Shown here piece after piece: positions 37,303 through 47,929 of a stretch of DNA of 64,000 nucleotides. Each line of letters begins with the position of its first letter. The stretch's first letter is position 1. The DNA is taken from positions 2,418,001 through 2,482,000 of the forward strand of contig OY969805.1 in the NCBI GenBank assembly GCA_963703325.1. The letters run 5' to 3'. Made by a program: the position numbers and the translations under genes. Under the pieces are notes generated by a model. It searched no databases. It saw only the letters and a program-made list of their open reading frames with translations, and was not told the origin of the DNA. The DNA comes from Aquilonibacter sp963703325. Lineage in GTDB: Bacteria; Vulcanimicrobiota; Vulcanimicrobiia; Vulcanimicrobiales; Vulcanimicrobiaceae.

Positions 37303-37734
37303 ATGACCAAGACCGAGCTCTTTACCGAGTATGGCTCCTATCACGCCGACGGACGCAACCGCGCGTGTCACGCGATCGGTATTCCGCTGATCCTACTCGG
37401 GACGATGGGACTCTTGCACCTGGTCGCCGTGGGGCCGATCGATCTTGCGATCGTAGGCAGCGTCGCGACGTTGATGTACTACGCCTCCATCGATCCTCGC
37501 GGCGCGCTGATCTCAACCATCCTCTTCGCGATCATCTACGAGATCGCAATCCGGTTGCCGTGGGAGATCGCCCTCGCAGCACTCGTCATCGGATGGGTGT
37601 TCCAATTAGTCGGTCACCGGTTTGAAGGAACCAAACCGAAGTTTTTGGAGAATCTGGTCTATCTGCTGATCGGGCCGTTGTATTTTTTTGAAGAAACCTT
37701 CGATTCCGTCCTCGGAGCGACCAAAAGGCGTTAG
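37303..37734 (+). CDS. Mpo1-like (DUF962) membrane protein
   Basis: 143 residues from ATG 37303. The hallmark N-terminus 'FTEYGSYHADGRNRACHAIGI' and the later 'GHRFEG' carry the conserved histidines that bind iron in yeast Mpo1, with about four hydrophobic segments between and after them. Mpo1 is a dioxygenase of 2-hydroxy fatty acid alpha-oxidation. In bacteria the role is less clear. Divergent from the M20 gene, convergent with the symporter. Confidence 0.85.
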   Translation: MTKTELFTEYGSYHADGRNRACHAIGIPLILLGTMGLLHLVAVGPIDLAIVGSVATLMYYASIDPRGALISTILFAIIYEIAIRLPWEIALAALVIGWVFQLVGHRFEGTKPKFLENLVYLLIGPLYFFEETFDSVLGATKRR

Positions 37735-37777
37735 ACTCTCGTGTACGACGATGAAATGCTGAACTGTGTCGATTGTG

Positions 37778-39230
37778 TTAATCGCGCACTGCTTCGGGCG
37801 ACAGTACGTGCGGCGGCTGCGAAATCAGCGAGACGCCGATCAGCACCAGCACGTTGGCGGTCAGCCCGATGAATCCCGGATTGATGCCGAACGGTGCGGT
37901 GCCCGTTCCGGCGAGCGATAGGGCAAGCACGATGCCGACGACGATCCCCGCGGTGACGCCGGCAGTGGTCGTGCGCTTCCAGTACGCCCCGAATAAGTAG
38001 GCCGGCATGAACTGCGAGATGCCGTTGTAGGTGAGCAATAAGAGATCGACCAGGGTCGTGCGATAGGCGAGCCATAGGCCAAGTGAGAGCAGACCGAGCG
38101 CGACGACCATGATGCGCGTGACGCGCAGGCGCCCCGCATCGTCGGTCCCGATGTTGAATAGGTCGCCGGCAATATTCTTGGCCACGACGCTGGCCGAACT
38201 GAGCAGCAGCGCGGTCGACGGCACGAGGGCGCACAGCGCGCCGGTCCCGGTGACAAATCCCAGCACCCACGCCGGATAATAACGCGACACGACGGCGAGA
38301 AACGATTGATCCGCCGCGGGGCCTTTCAATCCCGGGACGATCAAGAGCGCCGAAAACCCCGCGAAGAAGATCAGCAACATGATCAGCTGATAGATCGGCA
38401 AGAGCATGGCGTTGCGGCGCAAGACATTCTCGTCCTTGGCGCTAAAAATCGCGCCGATCGATTGCGGTCCGGAGAAGAAGCCCAAACCGGTGAGCAGGAC
38501 GGTCGAGACGTACCAGAGCGAGCCTTTGGGTGCGGTCAACGGGCCGAGCACCAAGTGCTCCGGGTGCGCGCGCAGCACTTGATCGAAGAGCGTTGCCGGC
38601 GAGCCGAAAAACTGCAAGGGAATCGCCAGCCCCACGAAGAGCAACGCGCCAATCACGAGCGCGTCTTTGATGATGCTCGCCCACGCCGTCCCGCGTAGAC
38701 CTGTGACAAAGACGAACGCGATGATGATCAGGAACGCGACGCAAGCACCCTCGACCGGATCGATTGCGCCGCCACCGGCGACGGTCAAGAAGATCTGCAA
38801 CGCCGAGAGCTGCAGCGTGATATACGGGATCAGCGCGACCACCGCGATAATTGCGACCAGCGTCGAGAGCATGCGGCTTTGATAGCGAACCTGGATCAGA
38901 TCGGGCAGGGTGAGCAGCCCGTGCTGCTTGCCCATCCGCCAAATCCACGGAAAAAGAAAGTAGTAAAAGATGTAGCCGCACGTGCCGTAGGCCATGATAT
39001 AGAAAGCGGGTGCACCGAAGGTGTACGTCCAGCCGGCCGCGCCTAAGAAGGTGAAACTCGTATAGATTTCGCCTGCCAGCAACACCCAAAGAAAGACGGC
39101 GCCGAACCCGCGACCACCGACGATATACTCTTGCGGCGTCATCGTAAAGCGCCGCACGCTCGCAACCGCGAAGATCACGGTGCCAAGAACGATTACGGCG
39201 ATGATCGCGAGCGCGATCGGCGCGTTCACC
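37778..39230 (-). CDS. Sodium:solute symporter (SSS family)
   Basis: 483 residues from GTG 39230, which overlaps the stop of the DUF3311 gene (GTGA). A longer frame to 39499 is Arg-rich and not membrane-like, so it is rejected. Thirteen or so hydrophobic helices and the SSS signature region ('GEIYTSFTFLGAAGWTYTFG', 'YQSRMLSTLVAIIAVVALIP') are present. The nearest characterised types are the monocarboxylate/pantothenate-like symporters, which also pair with DUF3311. It probably imports an organic acid with Na+. Its position beside the aromatic degradation genes makes an aromatic acid a reasonable guess. Confidence 0.9.
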
Positions 39231-39414
39231 AGTGACCCTCGCTGCGGCCGAGCAACCAAATGAAGCCGGGGGTCACAATCACCCAAAAGGCGATCCAGGC
39301 AAGGAGAAACGGCAACCCGAGAATGCGCGGTTCGACGCGATTGACGAACGGCACCGCGACGGAGAGCGCGCCGAAGGGTATGGCCGCAAGCAGGAAGCGA
39401 AGCCGTCGCTGCAT
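39226..39414 (-). CDS. DUF3311 small membrane protein, partner of the symporter
   Basis: 62 residues with two hydrophobic helices (about 7-25 and 33-54) ending 'WLLGRSEGHW'. This size, topology and position immediately before an SSS gene are those of the DUF3311 family. The stop TGA overlaps the symporter GTG, so translation is coupled. Its ATG (39414) is only 13 bp from the divergent monooxygenase/reductase ATG (39428). Confidence 0.85.
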   Translation of the reverse strand: MQRRLRFLLAAIPFGALSVAVPFVNRVEPRILGLPFLLAWIAFWVIVTPGFIWLLGRSEGHW

Positions 39415-39427
39415 TGATTGGGCCTTT

Positions 39428-41704
39428 ATGACGGGAGCGAAGATTACCTTCGTTGGCGGCGGACCCGCCGGACTCTACGCTGCGATTCTTGCAAAGCAAC
39501 GCTTTCCGCAGTGGTCGCTGAGCGTTTTGGAACGGAATGCGCCCAACGATACCTTCGGCTGGGGCGTGGTATTCTCGGATGCCACGCTCGAGAACTTAGC
39601 GGCCGCCGATGCACCGACGCACCGCGCCATCACGCAGGCCTTCTACCGTTGGGACGACATCGAAATCCATCGCGACGGCGAGACCGTGATTTCGGGTGGC
39701 CACGGTTTTGCCGGTATCGCCCGGCAGCAATTACTGCACATTCTTCAACAACGCGCCATCGAGTTGGGTGTCGACGTGCGTTTTGGAAGCGACGTCGGCG
39801 ATGTCACGGCGCTGCGCACGGAGTGTGATCTGCTCGTCGGCAGCGACGGCGTCAATAGCCGCGTGCGTGCAGCATTTACTGAGGTCTTCAATCCGGATCT
39901 CGACCGCCGGCGCTGTCGCTACGTGTGGCTCGGCACGACCGTACCGCTGGATGCGTTCACGTTCTTATTCGAGCGCACCGAGCACGGCTGGTTCACCGTA
40001 CACGCCTATCGCTTTGACGAGCGAACCAGTACCTTCATCGTCGAGACCCGGGAAGAGACCTGGCTTGCACACGGGCTCGACCGGGCGGACACGGCGGCGA
40101 CGATCGCTTTCTGCGAACGGTTGTTTGCGCCGTATCTTGGCGGACACAAGCTGATGGCGAAGAGCGCGCACTTGCGCGGCCGCGACTGGATCAACTTCGT
40201 GCGGGTGAGCAACGAGCGGTGGTGGCACGAGAATGTCGTGCTCTTGGGGGACGCAGCGCACACCGCCCATTTTTCGGTGGGATCCGGCACGAAGCTCGCG
40301 CTCGAGGACGCGATCGGCTTGGTAGAGGCGCTCGCGTCGGAGCCGGACCTCCCCACCGCCCTCACGATGTACGAGGCGCAGCGTAAGGTCGAGGTGCTCA
40401 AATTACAGAATGCGGCGCGCAACTCGACGGAATGGTTCGAAAATGTCGCGCGCTACGCCAACCTGCCGGTGCCGCAGTTTGCCTATAGCTTGCTTACTCG
40501 AAGTCAGCGCCTCGGTCACGAAAACCTGCGCCTGCGCGATACAGGCTATGTCGAGCGGTTCGAGTCATGGCTCGGAGCGGGGACTCCGGACCCGCCGATG
40601 TTCAGCCCGTTCCGTTTGCGCAAGGTGAGCTTGCGCAACCGCGTTGTCGTATCGCCCATGGATATGTACAGCGCGGTCGACGGTCTTCCTAGCGATTTTC
40701 ATCTCGTCCATCTCGGGGCACGCGCACTTGGCGGCGCGGGCCTTATTTTTACGGAGATGACCTGCGTCTCGCGCGAGGGGCGGATCTCCCCGGGATGTTG
40801 CGGCATGTACCGTCCCGAGCATATGGCGGCTTGGCGTCGTATCGTCGATTTCGTGCATGACAATTCCGGTGCCAAAATTGCGCTGCAGCTGGGACACTCC
40901 GGCCCCAAGGGCTCGACGAAATTGATGTGGGAAGGCATGGACGAGCCGCTCGAGCGCGAGAACTGGCCAATTGTCGGACCCTCGGCGCTGGCGTACTCGC
41001 CTGCCCACCAATTACCCGCGGCACTGGATCGTGCCCAAATGGACGCGATTCGCGCGCAGTTCGAAGCCGCGACGCGCATGGGCATCGAGGCGGGTTTTGA
41101 TTGGCTCGAGCTGCATTGCGCGCACGGGTACTTGCTCTCGAGTTTCATCACCCCGCTGCGCAACGTGCGCACCGACGCCTATGGTGGTTCGCTCGAAAAC
41201 CGATTGCGGTACCCGCTCGAGGTCTTCTCTGCCATGCGCGCGATCTGGCCGGCCGACCGGCCGATGTCGGTCCGCATTTCCGCAACCGATTGGATGGAAG
41301 GCGGAATCACCGGCGACGACGCGGTGGAAATTGCGCGCGCGTTCAAGGCTGCGGGCGCCGATTTGATCGATGTCTCGACCGGCCAAACCGATCCGCGCGC
41401 AGCTCCGGTGTACGGACGGCTCTTTCAGACACCGTACGCCGATCGCATTCGCAACGAGGTCGGCATCGCGACGATGGCGGTCGGCAATGTCACCGACGCC
41501 GATCAGGTCAATGCGATTATCGCCGCTGGTCGCGCCGATCTGGTTGCGCTTGGCCGGCCGCATCTTGCCGACCCGGCCTGGACCTTGCACGCCGCGGTGC
41601 AGCTCGGCTATGAAGGCAATCTTTGGCCGGTGCAATATCTGCCGGGGAAGTCCCAGCTCGAGCGTTTGCTCGCGCGCGAACAAGGAGCAACGCATGTCAT
41701 CTGA
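39428..41704 (+). CDS. Bifunctional FAD monooxygenase / old yellow enzyme (aryl-CoA hydroxylase-reductase type)
   Basis: 758 residues. Residues 1-380 are a class A flavin monooxygenase: 'ITFVGGGPAGLYAAILAKQR' (FAD), 'DLLVGSDGVNSRVR', and 'VVLLGDAAHTAHFSVGSGTK' (the GD motif). About 390-750 is an FMN-dependent old yellow enzyme ('FSPFRLRKVSLRNRVVVSPM', 'FDWLELHCAHGYLLSSFITP', 'NVRTDAYGGSLENR', 'GRADLVALGRPHLADP'). This exact fusion is known from 2-aminobenzoyl-CoA monooxygenase/reductase and salicylyl-CoA 5-hydroxylase proteins. It would hydroxylate and partly reduce an aryl-CoA. The SDR gene overlaps its end by 11 bp. The matching CoA ligase is 11 kb downstream. Confidence 0.88.
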   Translation: MTGAKITFVGGGPAGLYAAILAKQRFPQWSLSVLERNAPNDTFGWGVVFSDATLENLAAADAPTHRAITQAFYRWDDIEIHRDGETVISGGHGFAGIARQQLLHILQQRAIELGVDVRFGSDVGDVTALRTECDLLVGSDGVNSRVRAAFTEVFNPDLDRRRCRYVWLGTTVPLDAFTFLFERTEHGWFTVHAYRFDERTSTFIVETREETWLAHGLDRADTAATIAFCERLFAPYLGGHKLMAKSAHLRGRDWINFVRVSNERWWHENVVLLGDAAHTAHFSVGSGTKLALEDAIGLVEALASEPDLPTALTMYEAQRKVEVLKLQNAARNSTEWFENVARYANLPVPQFAYSLLTRSQRLGHENLRLRDTGYVERFESWLGAGTPDPPMFSPFRLRKVSLRNRVVVSPMDMYSAVDGLPSDFHLVHLGARALGGAGLIFTEMTCVSREGRISPGCCGMYRPEHMAAWRRIVDFVHDNSGAKIALQLGHSGPKGSTKLMWEGMDEPLERENWPIVGPSALAYSPAHQLPAALDRAQMDAIRAQFEAATRMGIEAGFDWLELHCAHGYLLSSFITPLRNVRTDAYGGSLENRLRYPLEVFSAMRAIWPADRPMSVRISATDWMEGGITGDDAVEIARAFKAAGADLIDVSTGQTDPRAAPVYGRLFQTPYADRIRNEVGIATMAVGNVTDADQVNAIIAAGRADLVALGRPHLADPAWTLHAAVQLGYEGNLWPVQYLPGKSQLERLLAREQGATHVI

Positions 41705-42443
41705 TTATTCGATCCTGCGCGGAAAACACGCGCTGGTTACCGGCGGCGCTCGCGGGATCGGTGAAGCGATTGCGAAAGCACTGGCGGCAAACGGTGCGCG
41801 CGTATCGGTCGTCAGCCGGAACCCCGCCGGCGTCGCGGCGCAGTTTACTACCGCGAAAGCCGACGTCACGGACGAAGCGCAGCTCAATGCGGCGTTCGAG
41901 CAGTGCCGCAAGGTCAATGGGCCGATTGAGATTCTGGTGAGCAACTCCGGGATTGCCGACTCCGCGCCGCTTGCGCGCACGTCGCTCGAGCTATTCGATC
42001 GCATCATCTCGACGAATTTGACCGGCACGTTTTTGGCCTGCCGCGATGCTGCGCAAGACATGCTCAAGGCCAAATGGGGTCGCATCCTCAACGTTGCGAG
42101 CATGGCCGGGCTGCACGGTGCTCCCTACGTGTCCGCCTACTGCGCGAGCAAACACGGCGTTATCGGCTTTACTCGTGCCATCGCCGCCGAGTTTGCCGGC
42201 GTGGGCATCACCGCCAACACGATCTGCCCAGGCTACACCGAGACGGACATGATGCAGCAGGCCATCGATAAAATCATGAAGTTCACCGGCGCATCAAAAG
42301 AGATGGCGCGCGAATCGCTCGCGTCGATGAACCCCGAGGGCCGCATCGCGACCGTCGAGGAGGTCGCGCAAGCCTCACTCGGCTTGATGTGCAGCGACAA
42401 GAACGGCGTGTCGCTCGTGATCCCCGGCGGCATGGAAGCCTAG
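41694..42443 (+). CDS. SDR-family 3-hydroxyacyl-CoA dehydrogenase-like oxidoreductase
   Basis: 249 residues. Cofactor motif 'ALVTGGARGIGEAIAKAL' (TGxxxGxG), 'VSNSG' in place of NNAG, catalytic Ser in 'VASMAG' and YxxxK in 'YCASKHG'. The length and motifs fit FabG/3-hydroxyacyl-CoA dehydrogenases. Starting inside the end of the monooxygenase/reductase gene, it probably oxidises a ring-derived hydroxyacyl-CoA intermediate in the same pathway. It is the last gene before the RHS block. Confidence 0.9.
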   Translation: MSSDYSILRGKHALVTGGARGIGEAIAKALAANGARVSVVSRNPAGVAAQFTTAKADVTDEAQLNAAFEQCRKVNGPIEILVSNSGIADSAPLARTSLELFDRIISTNLTGTFLACRDAAQDMLKAKWGRILNVASMAGLHGAPYVSAYCASKHGVIGFTRAIAAEFAGVGITANTICPGYTETDMMQQAIDKIMKFTGASKEMARESLASMNPEGRIATVEEVAQASLGLMCSDKNGVSLVIPGGMEA

Positions 42444-42452
42444 AATTTGTCT

Positions 42453-42494
42453 TGTCATCCCGAGCGTAACTGCGAAGCAGCGTAGTCGAGGGAC
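42453..42494 (+). repeat. REP-like palindromic repeat, copy 1
   Basis: Begins TGTCATCCCGAGCGTA, ends GTCGAGGGACC, with an inverted core (CTGCGAAGCAG) between. A second copy in opposite orientation lies inside the PMT gene at 50313-50350. Repeats with the ends TCATCCCGAGCG and TCGAGGGA are widespread in many genomes, sometimes moved by RAYT transposases. It sits 10 bp after the SDR stop. Confidence 0.7.
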
Positions 42495-42497
42495 CTT

Positions 42498-42614
42498 TTA
42501 TCTCGCGCTCACCGGTATTTGCACGGTAGCGGAAAAGCCGTCATTGCAATGGGCATGGAGGGTGAGCTGCTGCACGGGCTGCGCCGGCCCGAGCGCCAGT
42601 TGACTCCTCGGCCA
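42498..42614 (-). pseudogene. Possible C-terminal gene remnant
   Basis: Minus-strand codons ending at a TAA (42498-42500) read 'LALGPAQPVQQLTLHAHCND' then 'GFSATVQIPVSAR', which looks like the last strands of a beta-rich protein. An in-frame stop lies about 38 codons upstream and there is no start. It may be the stump of a gene destroyed when the RHS block arrived. Family not recognised. Confidence 0.3.
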
Positions 42615-42657
42615 TCAACACCTGCCTTCACCTAGGCCAAATGGCCCTATCAATAAT

Positions 42658-42703
42658 GATAATCACTTTTGATAATCACTTTTGATTATCACTTTTGATT
42701 ATC
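42658..42703 (+). repeat. Four GATWATC heptamers at exact 13-bp spacing (iteron-like operator)
   Basis: GATAATC at 42658 and 42671, then its reverse complement GATTATC at 42684 and 42697, separated each time by ACTTTT. The array is strikingly AT-rich in a GC-rich genome and lies 84 bp before the RHS start, the position of a regulatory array. The rest of the 42444-42786 intergenic stretch shows no gene apart from the REP copy and the remnant noted separately. Confidence 0.6.
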
Positions 42704-42786
42704 AATACTGACGTAGTCGAGCGCCAGGAACAGTGCGTTCGGCGACGCGAACGGGCCGCGACACATCGCCTTTGTGTGAGGGATTT

Positions 42787-45700
42787 ATGCGTCGCATTTG
42801 TGCACTCGTTCTCGTCGCGATATTTTCGCTGCAAACCACGGCCTCGGCCGCAGCGCCGATGCGTGTTCAGACGCCCAACCTGCAGCCGCTACTCTCGGCG
42901 ATCGAAGGGTCGCACATCTTTGCGCTCCTCACCGGTCACGAAAGCCGCTACGAGGCGATCAATGCGCCGGCACCGTCGCCGGCGCCAAAGCACACGCCCA
43001 TGGCGGTGCATCCCGCGGTCATCAACTATCACGCTGAAGCGCGGGTGCTGATGAGCGGCAACGCGCGCATCGTCGCCGGCGAGCCGAAGCACCCCATGTA
43101 TCCTTGGCAGTTTCAGGCCCAATCGGGGAATGCCCAAACATCGGCAAGGCACGCACGCACAGCAACACCGCTGCCGCGCGCAACCGCGGCAGCGCGCGTG
43201 ACGGCCTTGCGAGCGACGATGCGACCGATGGTCGCGCCCACCGCGACGCCGTCAGCCCCGCCGACGACCGGCATCAATCGCTGGTGGGATTACGAGGAAG
43301 GCGCGATTCCGGGCGTTGGCAAGTACATGGTCAACGTCGGCACCGGCAATCTGCTCGTGCAGGCAAACGACGTTGACATCCCCGAGCGCGGGGTCGATCT
43401 GGCGTTCCGGCGCACGTACAACAGCCAGAGCTTGCACGACGCGGCCAACGATGACGGCAGCGTCCAGTCGAACTTCGGCGACGGCTGGACGAACACGTTC
43501 GATGCCCATCTTGGCGCAAGCGGCGGAACGACCAGCGGCGTCGCAAATATCGTCAGCGTCTACGACATCGATGGCGCCCGCTATGACTACACGCTGGCAA
43601 GCGTCGGTTCCGGCGGCAGCGCGTCATATGCGCCGCCGCCCGGCATGCAAGGCACAGCCTTGGGCTTCGATGGATCGTGCGGCTTTTATTGGACCAAGAA
43701 GACCGGCACGCAATACGCCTTCTACGCGCCCTTTGCTACCGGTTGCAACACGACGAGCGACACCGGCTCATTCGGACGAATCATCTACATCTTCGGAAGG
43801 AACGCCAATAACTACATTCATTTCGTCTATAGCTGGAACGGCAACGACAGCTCGTCGGATAATCTGTCATCGATCGCGGTCAAGCACTCGGATGGCCAGT
43901 CATTGACGCTGGAATTCGCAAAGTTCAGCGGGAGCAGCCACGCAGAATTAGCGCACGTTGTTCGGCCCGACGGCGACACGGTCGACTTCTACTACGACAC
44001 GACGACCGGCACGCATCTCACCGAGGTGGACCAGCCCGGTCACGGAACGGGCGGCTTGTATTCGCAGTACGCCTATTACGGCTCAAGCGACCAGCTGTAC
44101 TACGTCTGTAGTCCGCGCTATGTCGCTGCGGTCCAGGCGGGCACCAATGACGGCGGCTGTTCGCTTTTCAGCTTCGCGTCGACCGATATAAACGGCGTCA
44201 CCAACAATAACGTGACGACGGGCGCGTGGAATTGGGTTTGGGCAAATTTCACGCCTACCGATAACATGGGCGCACCGCTCCAACCGAATCTGAACAGCGG
44301 CTACTACTACGTTGACAGCCGCACGTTTACGTACTCGTCCGCTCCCTCATCGAATAGCACGTGGGAGACCTGGATGACCGACACCGACGGCCACTCCACG
44401 CAGTATTTCGTTGACACGTTTGGGCGTCTCACACAACGCGACGACTATGTGGGGAGTTCCCAGGCCACTTGGCTGATCCGAACCAATACCTGGGACGCCA
44501 GCAACGACCTTACTTCGACGGTTGACCCGCGCGGCTTTGGGCTCTCAGGCTCGCCAAACCCGTACGAGACGGACTATGCGTACGACGCAAACGGGAACAC
44601 TATCGCTGTCGCGCTCCCAAGCGTCACGACCAACGACGGCGCGCTTCGCCCAACGTCCACTTATAGCTACGACGCATACAACAATTTGCTTTCGTACTGC
44701 GATCCGGTGTACAACGCGCCAAATAGCTGGTACAACCCAGCAAACACGCCGCCAAGCTGCCCGACCACGGGTATCGGCGACGGCTACACGATCTATACCT
44801 GGAACGAATCCGATACCAACGAGCCCTTCGGATATCTGACGGATACCTATACGCCGCTCGGTTACCACCACGCAATTGCGTACAATACGAGCGGCGAGGG
44901 TGGCGATTTCGGGCTACCGACCTCCGTCACGGGCACGAGCTATACCCAAAACGACGGTACCGTGCGAACGCCCTCCCAGACATTCACGTACGACGCCTTT
45001 GGGGATCTCGCGACTTACAACAAGGGCAACGGCGCCTGGACGCTGACGTACGACTCACTCAATAGGCTGAGTCGGCGAACCGATCCGGACAACGTTTCAT
45101 CCTACACGTGCTACAATGCCGACGACACCGTATCGCTGCAGCGCTCGGCATCTCAATATGCGGCAGACTCGAGCGAGTCGTGCGCCGGCGTGACGCCGGC
45201 CACGAGCGCGGGCGTTTCGTTCACTTATGATCAAGACGGCAATGAACTCACCGAGTTGCACCACCATGGTTGTACGGCGGTTTCCGGCTGCGGGACCGGA
45301 CAAACGTCGAAGTGGTACGACGGACAGGATCGCCTAGTCGAGGTTCGTCAGCCGCAGGATGGGAACGACGCCTATGCGTTTGCGTGGATGACGCGCTATA
45401 TCTACGACATTACGCAGGGCCAACCGGTGAGCATCACCGGCGGCGCAAGCGGATTTTACGCCTACGGCAACCTGTACAAGACACAAGAATGTATTCAAGC
45501 CACCAGCGTCCAGCTTCAAAACCCATATTACCCTCTGACGGCAAGAACACAGGCAGTAAACGCGCCCATCGCGCCAACGGTTACGGGCGGGTGCACGTTT
45601 ACGGACTTGCGTGGGAACACGTTCGACGCGCTCGATCGCTCACTAACAAAATATGAGGTCGCAGCCGGAACGGCGCCGGAGACGACTGATACCTACGACG

Positions 45701-47929
45701 GCAGCGGCGAGTATGGCCTTTTAAGCGGAAAAACGAACCCACTAGGTCAGGCGGATACGCTGGCCTATGACGGCGACGATCATCTCGCTAGCGAGACGTT
45801 TACCGATGGCATTACACCGAATCGGACGTACGTCTACGATCCGGATGGGCGCGAGACATCGCTGACGTCAACCACGCTTGGCACGCAGACGCGCGCCTAT
45901 GACGCCGATGGCCGCGTGGTCAGCTCGACCGACCCAAGTAACGAGCAGGATCCTGACTCGATCTCGTATAGCTACTACGGCGACGGTCTGCGCTCATCGC
46001 TGAGTTTGAGTGTCCCGGGCTTGGGCTTCAATCAATCGAATCTCTTCACGTATAGCTATCGAGCCGATGGAAAGCGCTCGTCCCTCGTCAGCGCGATCGG
46101 CGCGGGCAATGGCACATACGCGTGGACATATACCAATGCGGGTCGCGAACTCACGCAATCAGACCCACTAACGGGAATTGGGGCGGGCGCCAGCGCTCAA
46201 TATCCGCTGGTGGCCAAATCGCTGACCTACGACTCGTACGGCCGTCTCTCGGGCCTCACCTTGCCGCGCAGCTACAATCCGGAGACGAGCATCGCGCACG
46301 ATCTCGAGGACAGCATTACCAATTCAACCTGGACCGGCGCAGCAACAAGCACCTATCAGTACACCACGCGGAACGAGGTTCCAGGCGTAACCAATGCAAC
46401 CAATGGCCAGACCAGCCAGGCATACTCGGTGCAGTACGCCAACGGTTCCGCTTGCACGGGCGCGACGACGTGCGCGTTCGATAGCCGCAGCGGGCAGATG
46501 CTGAGCCAACAACTGAACCTCGGTGAGAGCGGGCTGGCAAACCCTGCGCATTCATACACGTATGACGGCGCAGGGCGTGAAACCAACGACGCCCTCACAT
46601 GCGGTAGCGCGGCGCCGGAGACCGCGACGCGAACCTACGACACCGACAACCACATCGTGCAACAAGCCCTGCCGAGCCTCTACAGCGCGACCAACTCGTG
46701 TTCTGTCGCTAGTCTGCAACAGGCCCTAAGCTACTCTTGGGGCGCCGACGGCCGGCTCTCGAATTTCTCGACGACGACGTACTACCCCGGCAGCACGCCG
46801 CCCTCGATAACGAACAATTATTCTGCGCACTGGGACGGCGACGACCTGCTTTACGTCTCAATGGGGGGCGCAGCCATCCAGCTCTACGTCGAAAAGCTCG
46901 CAGTGATCACCCAGACTTCAGTTGCTAGCAACGCGTGGCCGACGATGATTTACGATCGAGACCAGACCGGGACAGCGGTCAACGACCACTTCTCTTTGGG
47001 AACGACACAGGCGGCCTTCCCAATGCTCACCGTGGACAATATCCATCCGTTCAGAACGAGCTGCTCAGCTAAAACCGGGAATTGTTCGGTTTCGCAGGTT
47101 CCACCATCGCCGAGCGTTGGTGGCCCGTCTGGAGAGTTGCAGTATTCAGCGCCCCCTACGGCGATGCTCGATGCAACGCGCAATGATGGCTACTTCGACG
47201 GAACGCTTTCCATTCAGGGAGCGCGCGCATATGACCCCAACATGAACCAGTGGACCACGCCAGACGCATATTCGGGTGACGTACACGACCCCATGTCGCA
47301 GCATCCCTACATCTGGGATGGCAACAATCCCGTCTCGTACGGCGATCCAAGCGGTTTCTGGGCGAATTTATTCTATGACCCAGAACAGGATGCGACCGGC
47401 GGGGGGCAAGCACACGCAAATATTGAGGATCCGCACGATCAGGACGCTGTAAAAGAGCTGAGTCGATCGAGGCAGTAACAGCTTCGGCTCTCTTGATGAC
47501 GCAGGATACGCTGCTGCGTATAAATACCGCGGAGCCGCCGCCAGCGTCGATAGCAGCGGAGATCTCTCGCGTTCGGGCGTTCCTGAGGTTGGCGCCGGCC
47601 TATACGGCACTGATGCTACCGGGTACAGCGTCGGGAACCTCATCTATGGCTATTACGATTCTAAGAATGGCGGCAATCCGACCGTAAGCATCGATACCTC
47701 GGCGCCTGGCTTCGCCGGTATCTGGCACGCGCACCCCGGCGGCACAGGAGTCTCAGAACTGTTCGGCCATATAGGTGAGCTTCAGACCAATCCTGGCCTG
47801 CGCGCGATCTACACAACGGTGGGGCATTCACTCTATAAACAGTATCTTTCCGGCGGCACCGTTTTGCCGGCGTGGAACGACGGATCGTATCCACCCATCC
47901 CGCCTCTTTGTAGGAATTGCATACCATGA
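42787..47929 (+). CDS. RHS/YD-repeat polymorphic toxin, C-terminal tip in a +1 frame
   Basis: ATG 42787 starts a signal peptide ('MRRICALVLVAIFSLQTTAS'). Then follow a DUF6531-like start ('GNLLVQANDVDIPERGVDLA'), a long series of YD/RHS repeats ('YDANGN', 'YDAFGDL', 'YDPDGRETSL', 'YDADGRV', 'YDGAGRE') and the core-ending region 'GARAYDPNMNQWTTPDAYSG' and 'YIWDGNNPVSYGDPSGFW'. The frame stops at TAA 47476. From about 47477 the next frame stays open for 150 codons to TGA 47927. It reads 'NSFGSLDDAGYAAAYKYRG', 'GLYGTDATGYSVGNLIYGYY' and 'GIWHAHPGGTGVSELFGHIG', like a DUF4329/JAB-type tip domain with an HxHP motif. So the variable toxin tip is out of frame by one base. The following gene overlaps as ATGA. 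Confidence 0.8.

Noticed and set aside
37239..37371. Longer N-terminus of the M20 hydrolase (and likewise of the symporter to 39499 and AHSA1 to 13948)
   Set aside because: The extra residues are Arg/Cys-rich, overlap divergent or neighbouring genes, and do not match the families; internal starts give standard lengths.
42658..42703. CRISPR-like array
   Set aside because: Unit of 13 bp with near-constant spacer ACTTTT; no variable spacers and no cas genes. A Cas4-like nuclease motif in the TM0106 protein is part of a helicase fusion, not a CRISPR locus.
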